64,000 nt of DNA from an uncultured Roseburia sp. (GTDB taxonomy: Bacteria > Bacillota > Clostridia > Lachnospirales > Lachnospiraceae), in the NCBI GenBank assembly GCA_947174805.1, contig CAMWKH010000009.1, positions 1 to 64,000 on the forward strand, written 5' to 3'. Below the pieces are notes generated by a model. That model worked only from the letters and a program-made list of their open reading frames with translations, was not told the origin of the DNA and did no database searches. The position numbers were made by a program, and so were the translations under genes. This document shows, one piece after another, positions 7,677 through 16,086 of the stretch (positions are counted from its first letter, which is position 1; each line of letters opens with the position of its first letter).

Positions 7677-8993
7677 GTGAGCAAATTAAACAAAAAAACA
7701 GTCGCATTGCATAACCTGGGATGCAAAGTGAACGCATATGAGACAGAAGCAATGCAGCAAATGTTGACAGAAGCAGGCTTTCAAATCGTAGATTTTAGTG
7801 AAAAAGCCGATATTTATATAATTAATACTTGTACGGTGACGAATATGGCGGACAGGAAGTCCAGACAGATGCTTCACCGGGCCAAAAAGCAGAATCCGGA
7901 GGGGATTGTGGTAGCCGCAGGCTGCTATGTCCAGACGAAAAAAGAGGAGGCTCTCTTGGACCCTGCAGTGGATATTGTCATCGGAAACAATAAAAAGCAT
8001 GAACTTCTTCATATACTAAAGGAATATGAGGAGGAAAACCGCAAGCTTGAGTCGGTTCTGCCCATTGAGTGTACAAAAGAATATGAAAACCTGAAAGTGA
8101 CAGAGCCTAAGGAGCACACCAGGGCCTTTATCAAAGTCCAGGACGGGTGTAACCAATTTTGCAGCTACTGTATCATTCCCTATGCCAGAGGCAGGGTGAG
8201 AAGCCGGGGGATTTCCGATATATTAAAGGAGACAAAGGAACTGGCAGACCATGGTTATCAGGAAATCGTCCTCACGGGCATCCATCTAAGCTCCTATGGG
8301 ACAGATTCTGGGGATAGGCTTCTGCATTTGATAGAAGAGACAGCCCGGATACCGGGGATAAAGAGAATCCGCTTAGGCTCTTTAGAGCCAAGAATTATCA
8401 CAAAAGAGTTTGCAGATGCCTTATCCGGCATAGAAAAAATCTGCCCCCACTTCCATCTGTCCCTGCAAAGCGGCTGCGATGCCACGTTAGCCCGCATGAA
8501 CCGGAAGTACACCACAAAGGAATATGAAGCGAGCTGCAATATCTTAAGAGAATACTTTGAACATCCCGCCATTACCACAGATGTTATCGTAGGTTTTCCC
8601 GGTGAGAGTGAGGAAGAATTTTTGCAGACCAGAAAATTTTTGGAACGAATTCATTTTTATGAGATGCATGTGTTTAAATATTCTATGCGCCGGGGGACAA
8701 AGGCGGCGGAGATGAGAGGACAGATTCCAGAGCCTGTAAAGGCAGGGCGAAGTGAGGATTTAATTGCACTGGGGGAAAAGATGTCGCAGGAATTCCGGGA
8801 GTATTACATTGGCAGCGAGGCGGAAATTTTGATAGAAGAGCCCTTTGTGCTCAATGGCGAGACATATTACGGGGGATATACAAAAGAGTATGTAAAAGCG
8901 GCGGTTAAATCCGAGGCAGATATTTCTAACACCTTTGTAAGAGGAAAGATTACGAAGGGGCTTTCCAATGGGGTTTACCTGGCAGAAAGATAA
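7677..8993 (+). CDS. mtaB: tRNA N6-threonylcarbamoyladenosine methylthiotransferase MtaB
   Basis: A radical SAM methylthiotransferase of the MtaB branch that converts t6A37 to ms2t6A37 in ANN-decoding tRNAs. The N-terminal UPF0004 domain starts LHNLGCKVNAYETEAM and contributes three cysteines; the radical SAM cluster is CNQFCSYCIIPYARGR near residues 153-168; the C-terminal part fits a TRAM domain. The GTG at 7677 is preferred because TGGAG at 7666-7670 sits six bases upstream; an ATG at 7665 gives a product four residues longer but lacks a ribosome binding site. It is divergent from the HPr-like gene. Confidence 0.92.
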   Translation: MSKLNKKTVALHNLGCKVNAYETEAMQQMLTEAGFQIVDFSEKADIYIINTCTVTNMADRKSRQMLHRAKKQNPEGIVVAAGCYVQTKKEEALLDPAVDIVIGNNKKHELLHILKEYEEENRKLESVLPIECTKEYENLKVTEPKEHTRAFIKVQDGCNQFCSYCIIPYARGRVRSRGISDILKETKELADHGYQEIVLTGIHLSSYGTDSGDRLLHLIEETARIPGIKRIRLGSLEPRIITKEFADALSGIEKICPHFHLSLQSGCDATLARMNRKYTTKEYEASCNILREYFEHPAITTDVIVGFPGESEEEFLQTRKFLERIHFYEMHVFKYSMRRGTKAAEMRGQIPEPVKAGRSEDLIALGEKMSQEFREYYIGSEAEILIEEPFVLNGETYYGGYTKEYVKAAVKSEADISNTFVRGKITKGLSNGVYLAER

Positions 8994-9031
8994 GGGAATG
9001 GGAAAGCTGTACACTTTTTTCAGTTTCATAG

Positions 9032-9060
9032 TTGAATTTTAGGACATAATATATTAAAAT
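9032..9060 (+). promoter_or_regulatory. Sigma-A promoter of the ireB operon
   Basis: TTGAAT (9032-9037), 17 bases, TAAAAT (9055-9060), 54 bases before the ireB start. This is the only good promoter seen before the long 9.1-16 kb gene block. Confidence 0.7.
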
Positions 9061-9114
9061 ACTACTAGCAGTGCTTTTGCGTGCAGAAAACAAAAGAGCA
9101 GAATAGGGCGTGAA

Positions 9115-9381
9115 ATGATGCAGAATTTGAATAACACACAATATTTCAGAGTTGAAAAAGAACCGGAGATGCAGGTAAAGGATGTGCTGGCAGTGGTATA
9201 TCAGGCGCTGACAGAGAAGGGCTACAATCCGGTGAACCAGATTGTTGGGTATATTATGTCTGGAGATCCCACTTATATTACCAGTCATAATAACGCAAGG
9301 AGTCTGATTATGAAAGTGGAGCGGGACGAAATTGTAGAAGAGGTTTTAAAGGAGTATATTCATTCAGTATTGTCGAAATAA
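9115..9381 (+). CDS. ireB: IreB family regulatory phosphoprotein (UPF0297)
   Basis: An 87-88 residue member of the IreB (UPF0297, YrzL) family. The family core is clear: [11 protein letters not shown] near the N-terminus, [19 protein letters not shown] in the middle and [14 protein letters not shown] with conserved arginines after it. In Enterococcus faecalis IreB is a phosphorylation target of the PASTA kinase IreK and modulates intrinsic cephalosporin resistance. Start is ATG 9115 or the adjacent ATG 9118; GGGCGTGA just upstream serves as ribosome binding site. It heads the conserved ireB-ruvX-DUF1292 order, with ruvX starting 19 bases later. Confidence 0.95.
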   Translation: MMQNLNNTQYFRVEKEPEMQVKDVLAVVYQALTEKGYNPVNQIVGYIMSGDPTYITSHNNARSLIMKVERDEIVEEVLKEYIHSVLSK

Positions 9382-9400
9382 TATGGAATTGGAGGTTGCA

Positions 9401-9841
9401 ATGCGGATATTGGGACTGGATTTCGGTGACCATACCGTGGGGGTTGCAGTCAGCGATTCCTTAGGCATTACCGCACAGGGGGTGGAGATTATCAGAAGAA
9501 AATCTCCCGGCAAGCTGCGGCAGACGTTGGCAAGAATCGAAAGTCTTGTCTCTTCTTATGGTGTGGAAAAGATCGTTTTGGGATACCCGAAAAATATGAA
9601 CGGCACGGAAGGGGAACGGTGCGAGAAGACAAAAGAGTTCAAGGATATGCTGATACGCCGGACGGAACTGCCGGTGGAGTTGTGGGATGAGCGGCTCACC
9701 ACAGTGGCAGCAGACAATATTATGACAGAGAGCAATATATCCGGGGAGCGCCGCAAAGAATATGTGGATGAGATTGCAGCTATGTTGATTTTGCAGGGAT
9801 ATCTGGACTTTCTGTCAAATCAGAGCAAAAAAGAGGAATAA
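9401..9841 (+). CDS. ruvX: Putative pre-16S rRNA nuclease / Holliday junction resolvase YqgF
   Basis: A 146-residue YqgF/RuvX protein with an RNase H-like fold. The N-terminal [19 protein letters not shown] holds the first catalytic Asp; [25 protein letters not shown] and the C-terminal [15 protein letters not shown] complete the family signature with the acidic residues conserved. The ATG at 9401 is chosen because GGAGG at 9390-9394 lies directly upstream; the longer frame from 9383 would put that sequence inside the gene. The E. coli homologue processes the 5' end of 16S rRNA. Confidence 0.93.
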   Translation: MRILGLDFGDHTVGVAVSDSLGITAQGVEIIRRKSPGKLRQTLARIESLVSSYGVEKIVLGYPKNMNGTEGERCEKTKEFKDMLIRRTELPVELWDERLTTVAADNIMTESNISGERRKEYVDEIAAMLILQGYLDFLSNQSKKEE

Positions 9842-9845
9842 GCGC

Positions 9846-10103
9846 ATGGAAAAAATTAAGTTTACGGATCCGGACACCGGGGAGGAAATTTTATTTTTCT
9901 GCCTGGAGCAGACGAAGATGAACGGGGTTACGTATCTCTTGGTCACGGAGGATGAAGAGGGGGACACGGAGGCTTATATATTAAAAGAGATGACCCAGGA
10001 GGAGGAGGACGCCACATACGCTATGGTAGAGGATGAGGTGGAGTTAAACGCTGTGGGAAAAATCTTTGCAGAGCTTATGGATGACGTGGAATTTGAAATT
10101 TAG
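9846..10103 (+). CDS. DUF1292 domain protein (YrzB family)
   Basis: An 85-residue acidic protein matching DUF1292: KIKFTDPDTGEEILFFCLEQT at the start, VTYLLVTEDEEGDTEAYILKE in the centre and a Glu/Asp-rich C-terminus with DEVELNAVGKIFAELM. Function unknown. It sits between ruvX and the RNase J gene, its usual Firmicute position, four bases after ruvX, and is certainly part of the same transcript. Confidence 0.9.
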   Translation: MEKIKFTDPDTGEEILFFCLEQTKMNGVTYLLVTEDEEGDTEAYILKEMTQEEEDATYAMVEDEVELNAVGKIFAELMDDVEFEI

Positions 10104-10132
10104 AGACAGAACGAAAATATGGAGGTAACAAT

Positions 10133-11803
10133 TTGAAACATAAAACAACAGAACACAGCAAGCTTAAAATCATTCCTTTGGGAGGATTAGAGCAGATTGG
10201 AATGAACATTACTGCCTTTGAATATGAAGACAGTATTATTGTGGTGGACTGCGGATTGTCATTCCCTGAGGACGACATGCTGGGAATTGATTTAGTAATT
10301 CCGGACATCACATATTTGAAGGATAATATAGACAAGGTGAAGGGATTTTTTATCACCCATGGCCACGAGGACCATATCGGCGCCATCCCCTATGTGTTAA
10401 AAGAGATTAACGTGCCTATCTACGCCACAAAGCTTACCATAGGAATTATTGACCACAAATTAAGGGAGCACAACATGCTCACGAAAGTAAAGAGGAAAGT
10501 GGTGCGTTATGGGCAGCATATTAACCTGGGCAGTTTCCGGGTGGAATTTATAAAGACTAACCACAGCATACAGGATGCGGCGGCCCTTGCCATCTATTCC
10601 CCGGCAGGGATTGTGGTGCACACCGGGGACTTTAAAGTGGATTACACCCCGGTATTCGGGGATGCCATCGACTTGGCAAGGTTAGGGGAAATCGGGAAAA
10701 AAGGGGTTTTGGCCCTGATGTGCGACAGCACCAATGCGGAGCGCCCGGGATTTACCATGTCGGAGAAACGGGTTGGAAAAATTTTTGACAATGTGTTTTC
10801 GGAGCATAAAAACTCCAGGATTATCATTGCCACTTTCGCCTCCAATGTGGACCGTGTGCAGCAGATTATAAACGCAGCCTGCAAATACGGCAGGAAAGTG
10901 GTAGTGGAGGGCAGGAGCATGGTAAACATTATCTCCACCGCCACAGAGCTGGGATATCTGGATATACCGGAAAATACATTGATTGACATAGAGCAGCTTA
11001 AGAATTATCCCGACGAGCAGACGGTATTGATTACGACAGGAAGCCAGGGGGAGTCTATGGCAGCCCTTTCCCGCATGGCTTCTGGTATGCACAAAAAAAT
11101 CACCATAAAGCCGAAAGATACCATTATTTTCAGCTCCAACCCTATTCCCGGAAACGAGAAGTCTGTATCCCATGTAATAAACGAGTTGTTTATGAAGGGT
11201 GCGGACGTGATTTTCCAGGATGCCCACGTATCTGGACATGCCTGCCAGGAGGATATCAAGCTGATATATTCCCTGGTTCGGCCCAAGTATTCCATTCCGG
11301 TGCACGGGGAGTATAAACATCTTGTGGCCCAGGCGAAAATAGCCCAGGAACTGGGATATGACAAAGACCACATTTTTATTCTCTCCTCCGGGGATGTTCT
11401 GGAGATAGACGAGGAGGAGGCAAAAGTAAACGGCCGTGTCCATGTGGGAAATGTGATGGTGGACGGACTTGGCGTGGGAGACGTGGGAAATATTGTCTTG
11501 AGGGACAGGCAGCATCTGGCGGAGGAAGGGATTATTATTGTCGTCCTCACCATGGAATCCGGTTCCGGACAGATTCTGGCAGGCCCGGATATTGTGTCCC
11601 GGGGATTTGTCTACGTGAGAGGCTCCGAGAGCCTTATGGATGAGGCAAAACAAGTCTTAGACGATACCATGATGGAGATTACAGATAAAAATATTACGGA
11701 CTGGAGTAAAATTAAAACCGAAATTAAAGATTCCCTGGGAGAATTTGTATGGAGAGAAACGAAACGAAGACCAATGATTATTCCAATCATTATGGAAGTA
11801 TAA
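10133..11803 (+). CDS. Ribonuclease J
   Basis: A 556-residue RNase J of the metallo-beta-lactamase/beta-CASP superfamily, with 5'-3' exonuclease and endonuclease activity in mRNA decay and rRNA maturation. The N-terminus LKIIPLGGLEQIGMN, the zinc motif FFITHGHEDHIGAIPYVL (H-x-H-x-D-H), VVHTGDFKVDYTP, LMCDSTNAERPG and the beta-CASP part with TTGSQGESMAAL and PVHGEYKHL are all clear. The start codon is TTG at 10133 with GGAGGT at 10121-10126, which may limit its expression. Whether it is the J1 or J2 paralogue cannot be decided. Its stop TAA overlaps the next ATG. Confidence 0.95.
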   Translation: MKHKTTEHSKLKIIPLGGLEQIGMNITAFEYEDSIIVVDCGLSFPEDDMLGIDLVIPDITYLKDNIDKVKGFFITHGHEDHIGAIPYVLKEINVPIYATKLTIGIIDHKLREHNMLTKVKRKVVRYGQHINLGSFRVEFIKTNHSIQDAAALAIYSPAGIVVHTGDFKVDYTPVFGDAIDLARLGEIGKKGVLALMCDSTNAERPGFTMSEKRVGKIFDNVFSEHKNSRIIIATFASNVDRVQQIINAACKYGRKVVVEGRSMVNIISTATELGYLDIPENTLIDIEQLKNYPDEQTVLITTGSQGESMAALSRMASGMHKKITIKPKDTIIFSSNPIPGNEKSVSHVINELFMKGADVIFQDAHVSGHACQEDIKLIYSLVRPKYSIPVHGEYKHLVAQAKIAQELGYDKDHIFILSSGDVLEIDEEEAKVNGRVHVGNVMVDGLGVGDVGNIVLRDRQHLAEEGIIIVVLTMESGSGQILAGPDIVSRGFVYVRGSESLMDEAKQVLDDTMMEITDKNITDWSKIKTEIKDSLGEFVWRETKRRPMIIPIIMEV

Positions 11804-12189
11804 TGGATGTATTTAGAAGACGGAAGGCGAATGCAGACCCGGTGAAAGCGGCCATAGAGTCTTTGGTGTCCGCAATCCGCCAGAGCGAGACGTATCATGC
11901 GTACCTGGAGGCAAAGGAAGAAATTATGCAGATGCCTGTGTTAAAAGCGCAGATGGATGAGTTTCGGAAGAAAAATTATGAGCTGCAGAACCTTACGGTA
12001 AATGTGTTGGAGGAGACAGAAAAACTCCAGCAGGAATTTGCCTCCATGCTGGACAATACCCTGGTAAGGAGATATCTGAATGCGGAGAATGCATTTTGCC
12101 GGATGATTCAGCAGGTGAACTGGCAGTTGATAGAAGAGTTAGATTTTGAGGCTGATTTTATAGGAAAATCTTTGAGAGAGGCGGAGTAA
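11803..12189 (+). CDS. YlbF family regulator
   Basis: A 128-residue, mostly helical protein of the YlbF/YmcA family. The region ADPVKAAIESLVSAIRQSE through EAKEEIMQMPVLKAQMDEF is typical of these helical bundle proteins, which in B. subtilis form the Y-complex (YlbF-YmcA-YaaT) that acts with RNase Y in mRNA processing. The start ATG 11803 overlaps the RNase J stop (TAATG), indicating translational coupling; an upstream in-frame ATG at 11749 would overlap RNase J by 55 bases. Its position beside an RNase J gene is consistent with a role in RNA turnover. Confidence 0.82.
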   Translation: MDVFRRRKANADPVKAAIESLVSAIRQSETYHAYLEAKEEIMQMPVLKAQMDEFRKKNYELQNLTVNVLEETEKLQQEFASMLDNTLVRRYLNAENAFCRMIQQVNWQLIEELDFEADFIGKSLREAE

Positions 12190-12196
12190 GGGATTT

Positions 12197-12595
12197 ATGG
12201 ATGCAGGCAGGATTCTGATGAAATTTTTTAGTGTGTGTCTTTCCGTAATCGTGTTGCTGCTCTTTGCATTTCTTTTGTATCGTATGGGGGAGTATTCCTT
12301 CGATTTTGGCTACCGGGTGTTTACGGAGAAAGCTATGACAACAGAGGAGAATGCCAAGGACAAGGTGGTAAGGATTACCTCTGATATGGGGGCAAAGGAC
12401 ATCGGAGATTTACTGGTGAGCAAGGAGTTGATACGGGATTCCAATCTTTTTGTGGTACAGCTTATGCTTTCCGCATATAAAGATGATATGAAGCCCGGAA
12501 CATATACATTGTCCACCTCCATGACGGCCAAGGAAATGATGCAGGTTATTTCCGCCGAGGAGGAGGAAGAGACGGAGACGGAAAAAGAAAAATGA
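12197..12595 (+). CDS. MltG/YceG-like membrane protein without the catalytic domain
   Basis: A 132-residue protein with an N-terminal membrane segment (about residues 10-30, FFSVCLSVIVLLLFAFLLY) and an extracellular part resembling the N-terminal LysM-like region of endolytic transglycosylase MltG: VVRITSDMGAKDIGDLL, LIRDSNLFVVQLM and DMKPGTYTLSTSMTAKEMM. The catalytic YceG domain with its Glu is missing; the protein ends in an acidic tail. The position, upstream of the YrrM-type methyltransferase, is where mltG (yrrL) sits in B. subtilis. It may be a regulator or scaffold rather than an enzyme. The next gene overlaps by four bases. Confidence 0.75.
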   Translation: MDAGRILMKFFSVCLSVIVLLLFAFLLYRMGEYSFDFGYRVFTEKAMTTEENAKDKVVRITSDMGAKDIGDLLVSKELIRDSNLFVVQLMLSAYKDDMKPGTYTLSTSMTAKEMMQVISAEEEEETETEKEK

Positions 12596-13236
12596 TAGTG
12601 GAAGAACGCCTGACAACTTATATAAACTCTTTGAGCCAGGGCAATACAGCCCTTTTGGAAGAGATAGAGAGGGAGGCACTTGAAGCGTATGTGCCCGTGA
12701 TTCGCAGGGAAATGCAGCAGTTCTTAAAATGGCTTTTAACTTTAAAGAAGCCGGAAAAAATATTAGAAATCGGTACGGCAGTGGGTTTTTCTGCGCTTCT
12801 TATGGCGGAGTACAATCCTGTGGCCTGTGAGATTATCACCATTGAAAATTATGAAAAAAGGATTCCCATTGCCCGGGAAAATTTTAAACGGGCAGGCAGG
12901 GAAGAAACAATTACCCTTTTGCAGGGAGATGCCCAGGATATACTTCCTGAGTTAAAAGAAAATTATGATTTTATATTTATGGACGGGGCAAAAGGGCAGT
13001 ATATCTCCTTTTTGCCAATGGTATTGCAAAGGTTAAAGCCGGGAGGCGTTCTTGTCTCCGACAATGTCCTTCAGGAGGGGGATATTATAGAATCCAGATT
13101 TGCCGTCACCAGAAGGAACAGGACCATTCACAAAAGAATGCGGGAGTATCTCTACGAGATTACCCATAATAAGTACCTTGTCACAGCAGTGCTTCCCCTG
13201 GGGGACGGGATTACCGTGAGCACGAAAGTGGAATAG
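12592..13236 (+). CDS. trmR: O-methyltransferase, TrmR (YrrM) type
   Basis: A 214-residue class I O-methyltransferase. The SAM site is ILEIGTAVGFSALLMAEY near residues 57-74; DFIFMDGAKGQYISFLPM and GGVLVSDNVLQEG are the metal and substrate motifs of the COMT-like family. In B. subtilis, YrrM/TrmR methylates 5-hydroxyuridine to 5-methoxyuridine at tRNA position 34, and the following U32 peptidase-like protein makes the hydroxyuridine. The same adjacency here supports that role over a catechol-type substrate. ATGA overlap with the MltG-like gene shows coupling. Confidence 0.88.
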   Translation: MIVEERLTTYINSLSQGNTALLEEIEREALEAYVPVIRREMQQFLKWLLTLKKPEKILEIGTAVGFSALLMAEYNPVACEIITIENYEKRIPIARENFKRAGREETITLLQGDAQDILPELKENYDFIFMDGAKGQYISFLPMVLQRLKPGGVLVSDNVLQEGDIIESRFAVTRRNRTIHKRMREYLYEITHNKYLVTAVLPLGDGITVSTKVE

Positions 13237-13260
13237 TTTTTCAATAAAAGAGGAAATAGT

Positions 13261-14490
13261 ATGAAAAAACCGGAGTTATTGGTGCCCGCAGGCAGCCTGG
13301 AAGTTTTAAAAATAGCAGTTGTATTTGGAGCCGATGCGGTATATATTGGAGGAGAGGCCTTTGGTCTTAGAGCCAAGGCCAGGAATTTTTCAAGAGAGGA
13401 TATGGAGGAGGGCATTGCCTTTGCCCATGCCCATGATGTAAAAGTCTATGTGACAGCCAATATTTTAGCCCACAATGATGATTTGCCGGGAGTGAGGGAA
13501 TATTTTCTGGAATTAAAAGAGATAAAGCCGGATGGGCTGATTATATCGGACCCCGGTGTGTTTCAGATTGCAAGGGAAATCTGTCCCGAGATAGAGATTC
13601 ATATAAGTACCCAGGCCAACAATACAAATTACGGCACATATCTTTTCTGGCACAGCTTAGGGGCGAGCCGGGTAGTATCCGCCAGAGAACTCTCCCTAAA
13701 GGAAATCAAAGACATTCGGGGGCATATACCCCAGGAACTTGAAATAGAGACCTTTATCCATGGGGCTATGTGTATTTCCTACTCCGGCAGGTGTCTGCTC
13801 AGCAATTATCTTACCGGGAGGGATGCCAACCAAGGAGCGTGCACCCACCCCTGCCGCTGGAAATATTCCATTATGGAGGAGCAGAGGCCAGGGGAGTATA
13901 TGCCTGTTTTTGAAAATGAGAGGGGAACCTTCATATTTAACTCCAAGGACCTTTGTATGATAGAGCATATGCCGGAATTGATAGAGGCAGGCATTGACAG
14001 TTTTAAGATAGAGGGGCGTATGAAGACAGCCCTGTATGTGGCAACTGTGGCAAGGACTTACCGCAGGGCCATCGATGATTTTATGGAGTCCAGGGAAACA
14101 TATGAAAGGAATCTGCCCTGGTATAAAAGCCAGATATCAAACTGTACTTACCGCCAGTTTACCACAGGTTTTTTCTTTGGAAAACCTTCGGAGGAAGCAC
14201 AGATTTATGATAATAATACCTATCTGAAAGAGTACACATATCTGGGAATCGTGGAAGATTTTCGGGATGGACTCTGTGAGATTAGGCAGCGCAATAAGTT
14301 TTCTGTGGGGGAAATGATTGAGGTGATGAAACCGGACGGAGAAAATGTGGAGGTTTCGGTTTTAAAAATTCTGGACGAGGAGGGAAACGAACTGCAAAGT
14401 GCGCCCCATCCCAAACAGAAGTTATTCATTGATTTAGGAACAACATTGTCACAGTATGATATTTTACGCAGGAAAGAAGAGGAGTGTTGA
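13261..14490 (+). CDS. U32 family protein, tRNA hydroxylation type (TrhP-like)
   Basis: A 409-residue member of peptidase family U32. The family core IETFIHGAMCISYSGRCLLSNYLTGRDANQGACTHPCRW contains the conserved cysteines; the N-terminus PELLVPAGSLEVLKIAV and FKIEGRMKTALYVATV are equally typical, and a C-terminal beta domain ends the protein. Despite the peptidase name, TrhP/RlhA proteins are needed for 5-hydroxylation of tRNA or rRNA pyrimidines. Immediate proximity to the trmR-type gene suggests it performs the first step in mo5U34 formation. GAGGAAA at 13250-13256 is the ribosome binding site. Confidence 0.88.
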   Translation: MKKPELLVPAGSLEVLKIAVVFGADAVYIGGEAFGLRAKARNFSREDMEEGIAFAHAHDVKVYVTANILAHNDDLPGVREYFLELKEIKPDGLIISDPGVFQIAREICPEIEIHISTQANNTNYGTYLFWHSLGASRVVSARELSLKEIKDIRGHIPQELEIETFIHGAMCISYSGRCLLSNYLTGRDANQGACTHPCRWKYSIMEEQRPGEYMPVFENERGTFIFNSKDLCMIEHMPELIEAGIDSFKIEGRMKTALYVATVARTYRRAIDDFMESRETYERNLPWYKSQISNCTYRQFTTGFFFGKPSEEAQIYDNNTYLKEYTYLGIVEDFRDGLCEIRQRNKFSVGEMIEVMKPDGENVEVSVLKILDEEGNELQSAPHPKQKLFIDLGTTLSQYDILRRKEEEC

Positions 14491-14492
14491 CC

Positions 14493-15548
14493 ATGAAACA
14501 GGAAAAGTATGTTGCATATGTGGGCACATATACCCATGAACACAGTATGGGAATCCATATTTATGATTTGGATGTGGAAAATGGAAAAATGAAAGAGCGC
14601 CAGATGGCAAAAATCAATAATCCTTCGGATTTGATCGTCTCTAACAGCAAGAAATATCTTTATTCCATCACAGATGACGGGGTGAAAGCTTTCCGCATCC
14701 TGCCCGACGGGGATTTGGAACCCATGAACGAACAGTGGATTGGGGGTATGAGGGGATGCTACCTGGATGTGGATAATTCAGACAGATATCTTTTTGTGGG
14801 TGGATACCATGACGGCAGGGTTTCCATGATGCATTTAAACCCGGACGGGTCGGTGGGGGATATTGCCGACGGCGTATTCCACAAAGGGGTAGGAAGAAGT
14901 GCGGCGGACAGAAGCACCAGGCCCCATGTAAACTGTGTGAAAGTGACTCCAGACCAGAATTATCTTTGTGCGGTGGACGGGGGATTGGACCATGTGAAAG
15001 TTTATAAAATCGATTATGAATTTTCCAAATTAAAGCTGGCTGACATTATCCGCTGCGATTTGGATTCCGCTCCCAAAATGATTCGTTTCAGCAAGGACGG
15101 AAAGAATGCTTATATTTTAAATGAGTTAAAGAGCACTGTGGATGTATACAACTATATCATCGGTGAGAGCGGCCCCGAGTTTGAGCGAATCCAGACAATT
15201 TCCACCGACGAAAATGCCAGGGATACAAGCTGTTCTGCCCAGAATATGGAGTTTTCCAGGGACGGAAATTATCTGTACTGTTCCAATGCGGGGACGAATG
15301 AGATTGTTACCTTTGCCAAGGCGGAGGACGGAACTCTCTCTGAAATGACCTGGACCCAGATTAGCGGGGAATTCCCCAAAGCCCTGGCCGTATTTCCCGA
15401 TGGAAACCACTTTATGAGCTTAAACCATGAGAGCAACCAGATTTCTATTTTCAAAATGCATTTTGACAGGGGATATGCACTGATGGACGGGCGTCCCATG
15501 AATGTGGAACGGCCCAACTGCGTGTATATCCACAGGCTTTTAGAATAG
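14493..15548 (+). CDS. Lactonase family beta-propeller protein
   Basis: A 351-residue protein with repeating beta-propeller motifs (for instance LIVSNSKKYLYSITDDGVKAF and QNMEFSRDGNYLYCSN), matching the 6-phosphogluconolactonase/YncE-like lactonase family (PF10282). The N-terminus YVAYVGTYTHEHSMGIHIYD is characteristic. No signal peptide, so cytoplasmic. Activity on 6-phosphogluconolactone is the family guess and not proven by the sequence. ATG 14493, with GAGGAG upstream at 14478-14483, is preferred to GTG 14484. It starts two bases after the U32 gene and is co-transcribed. Confidence 0.8.
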   Translation: MKQEKYVAYVGTYTHEHSMGIHIYDLDVENGKMKERQMAKINNPSDLIVSNSKKYLYSITDDGVKAFRILPDGDLEPMNEQWIGGMRGCYLDVDNSDRYLFVGGYHDGRVSMMHLNPDGSVGDIADGVFHKGVGRSAADRSTRPHVNCVKVTPDQNYLCAVDGGLDHVKVYKIDYEFSKLKLADIIRCDLDSAPKMIRFSKDGKNAYILNELKSTVDVYNYIIGESGPEFERIQTISTDENARDTSCSAQNMEFSRDGNYLYCSNAGTNEIVTFAKAEDGTLSEMTWTQISGEFPKALAVFPDGNHFMSLNHESNQISIFKMHFDRGYALMDGRPMNVERPNCVYIHRLLE

Positions 15549-15578
15549 GAATGCAGCCCGGAGGGAAGGGGTGGGAGT

Positions 15579-16058
15579 ATGGGGAAAAATGCACGGTTGG
15601 CGGACATCTATATCAAAATCTACAATAAAAAGCCTCTCATGTGGGAGGATATGAAGTTTTTGGCTGTGTATGACCCGGAGTGTTTTGAGAAAACCTGTAA
15701 AAATCTCATTTATAATATTCCGGAGACAAAAAAGCTGATGCATCCCCTGCCGGATACCAGGGCATTGCCTGTCCAGAGGGAGCCTGGGACTTCGCTGCTG
15801 CCCCTTTACCAGAAACCGGAAGTGCTGCCTGCCCTGCCGAAAAATCCTGTGTTGTCTGAAAAGGACAGGATTGGAGTCCTGTTGGAAAATTTGAAAAAGA
15901 TGGAGCGGGATGAGTTTGGCGTCCAGGAAGTAAGTCTGGAAAAAGTAAAAAATCTTCTTGGGAATCTGTATATGGAGATGCTCTTTCCACACAATGACAG
16001 GGACAAATATTTTCAGTTTGAACAGAATGACAGCAGTACTTTTAATAAGAAAGCGTAA
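15579..16058 (+). CDS. Uncharacterised 159-residue protein
   Basis: A cytoplasmic protein of unknown family. The N-terminus NARLADIYIKIYNKKPLMWEDM and YDPECFEKTCKNLIYNIPET are well structured; the middle is proline-rich (LPLYQKPEVLPALPKNPV) and may be a flexible linker; a C-terminal helical part contains LEKVKNLLGNLYMEMLF. GGAGGGAAGGGGTGGGAG at 15558-15576 gives a strong ribosome binding site. It is the last gene of the block, ending one base before the bidirectional terminator. No function is proposed. Confidence 0.75.
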   Translation: MGKNARLADIYIKIYNKKPLMWEDMKFLAVYDPECFEKTCKNLIYNIPETKKLMHPLPDTRALPVQREPGTSLLPLYQKPEVLPALPKNPVLSEKDRIGVLLENLKKMERDEFGVQEVSLEKVKNLLGNLYMEMLFPHNDRDKYFQFEQNDSSTFNKKA

Positions 16059-16086
16059 AAATGGCCGGGATTCCCGGCCATTTTTT
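16057..16086. terminator. Bidirectional terminator between the 16-kb operon and aroC
   Basis: AAAAATGGCCGGGA is followed directly by its complement TTCCCGGCCATTTTTT, a near-perfect hairpin with A-tract and T-tract, so it can stop transcription from both convergent genes. Confidence 0.9.

Noticed and set aside
10682..11653. Long minus-strand open frame of 323 codons
   Set aside because: Lies entirely antisense to the well-supported RNase J gene; composition rich in His, Gly and Cys as expected of a shadow frame.
13696..13968. Minus-strand frame within the U32 family gene
   Set aside because: Shadow of a strongly conserved plus-strand gene.
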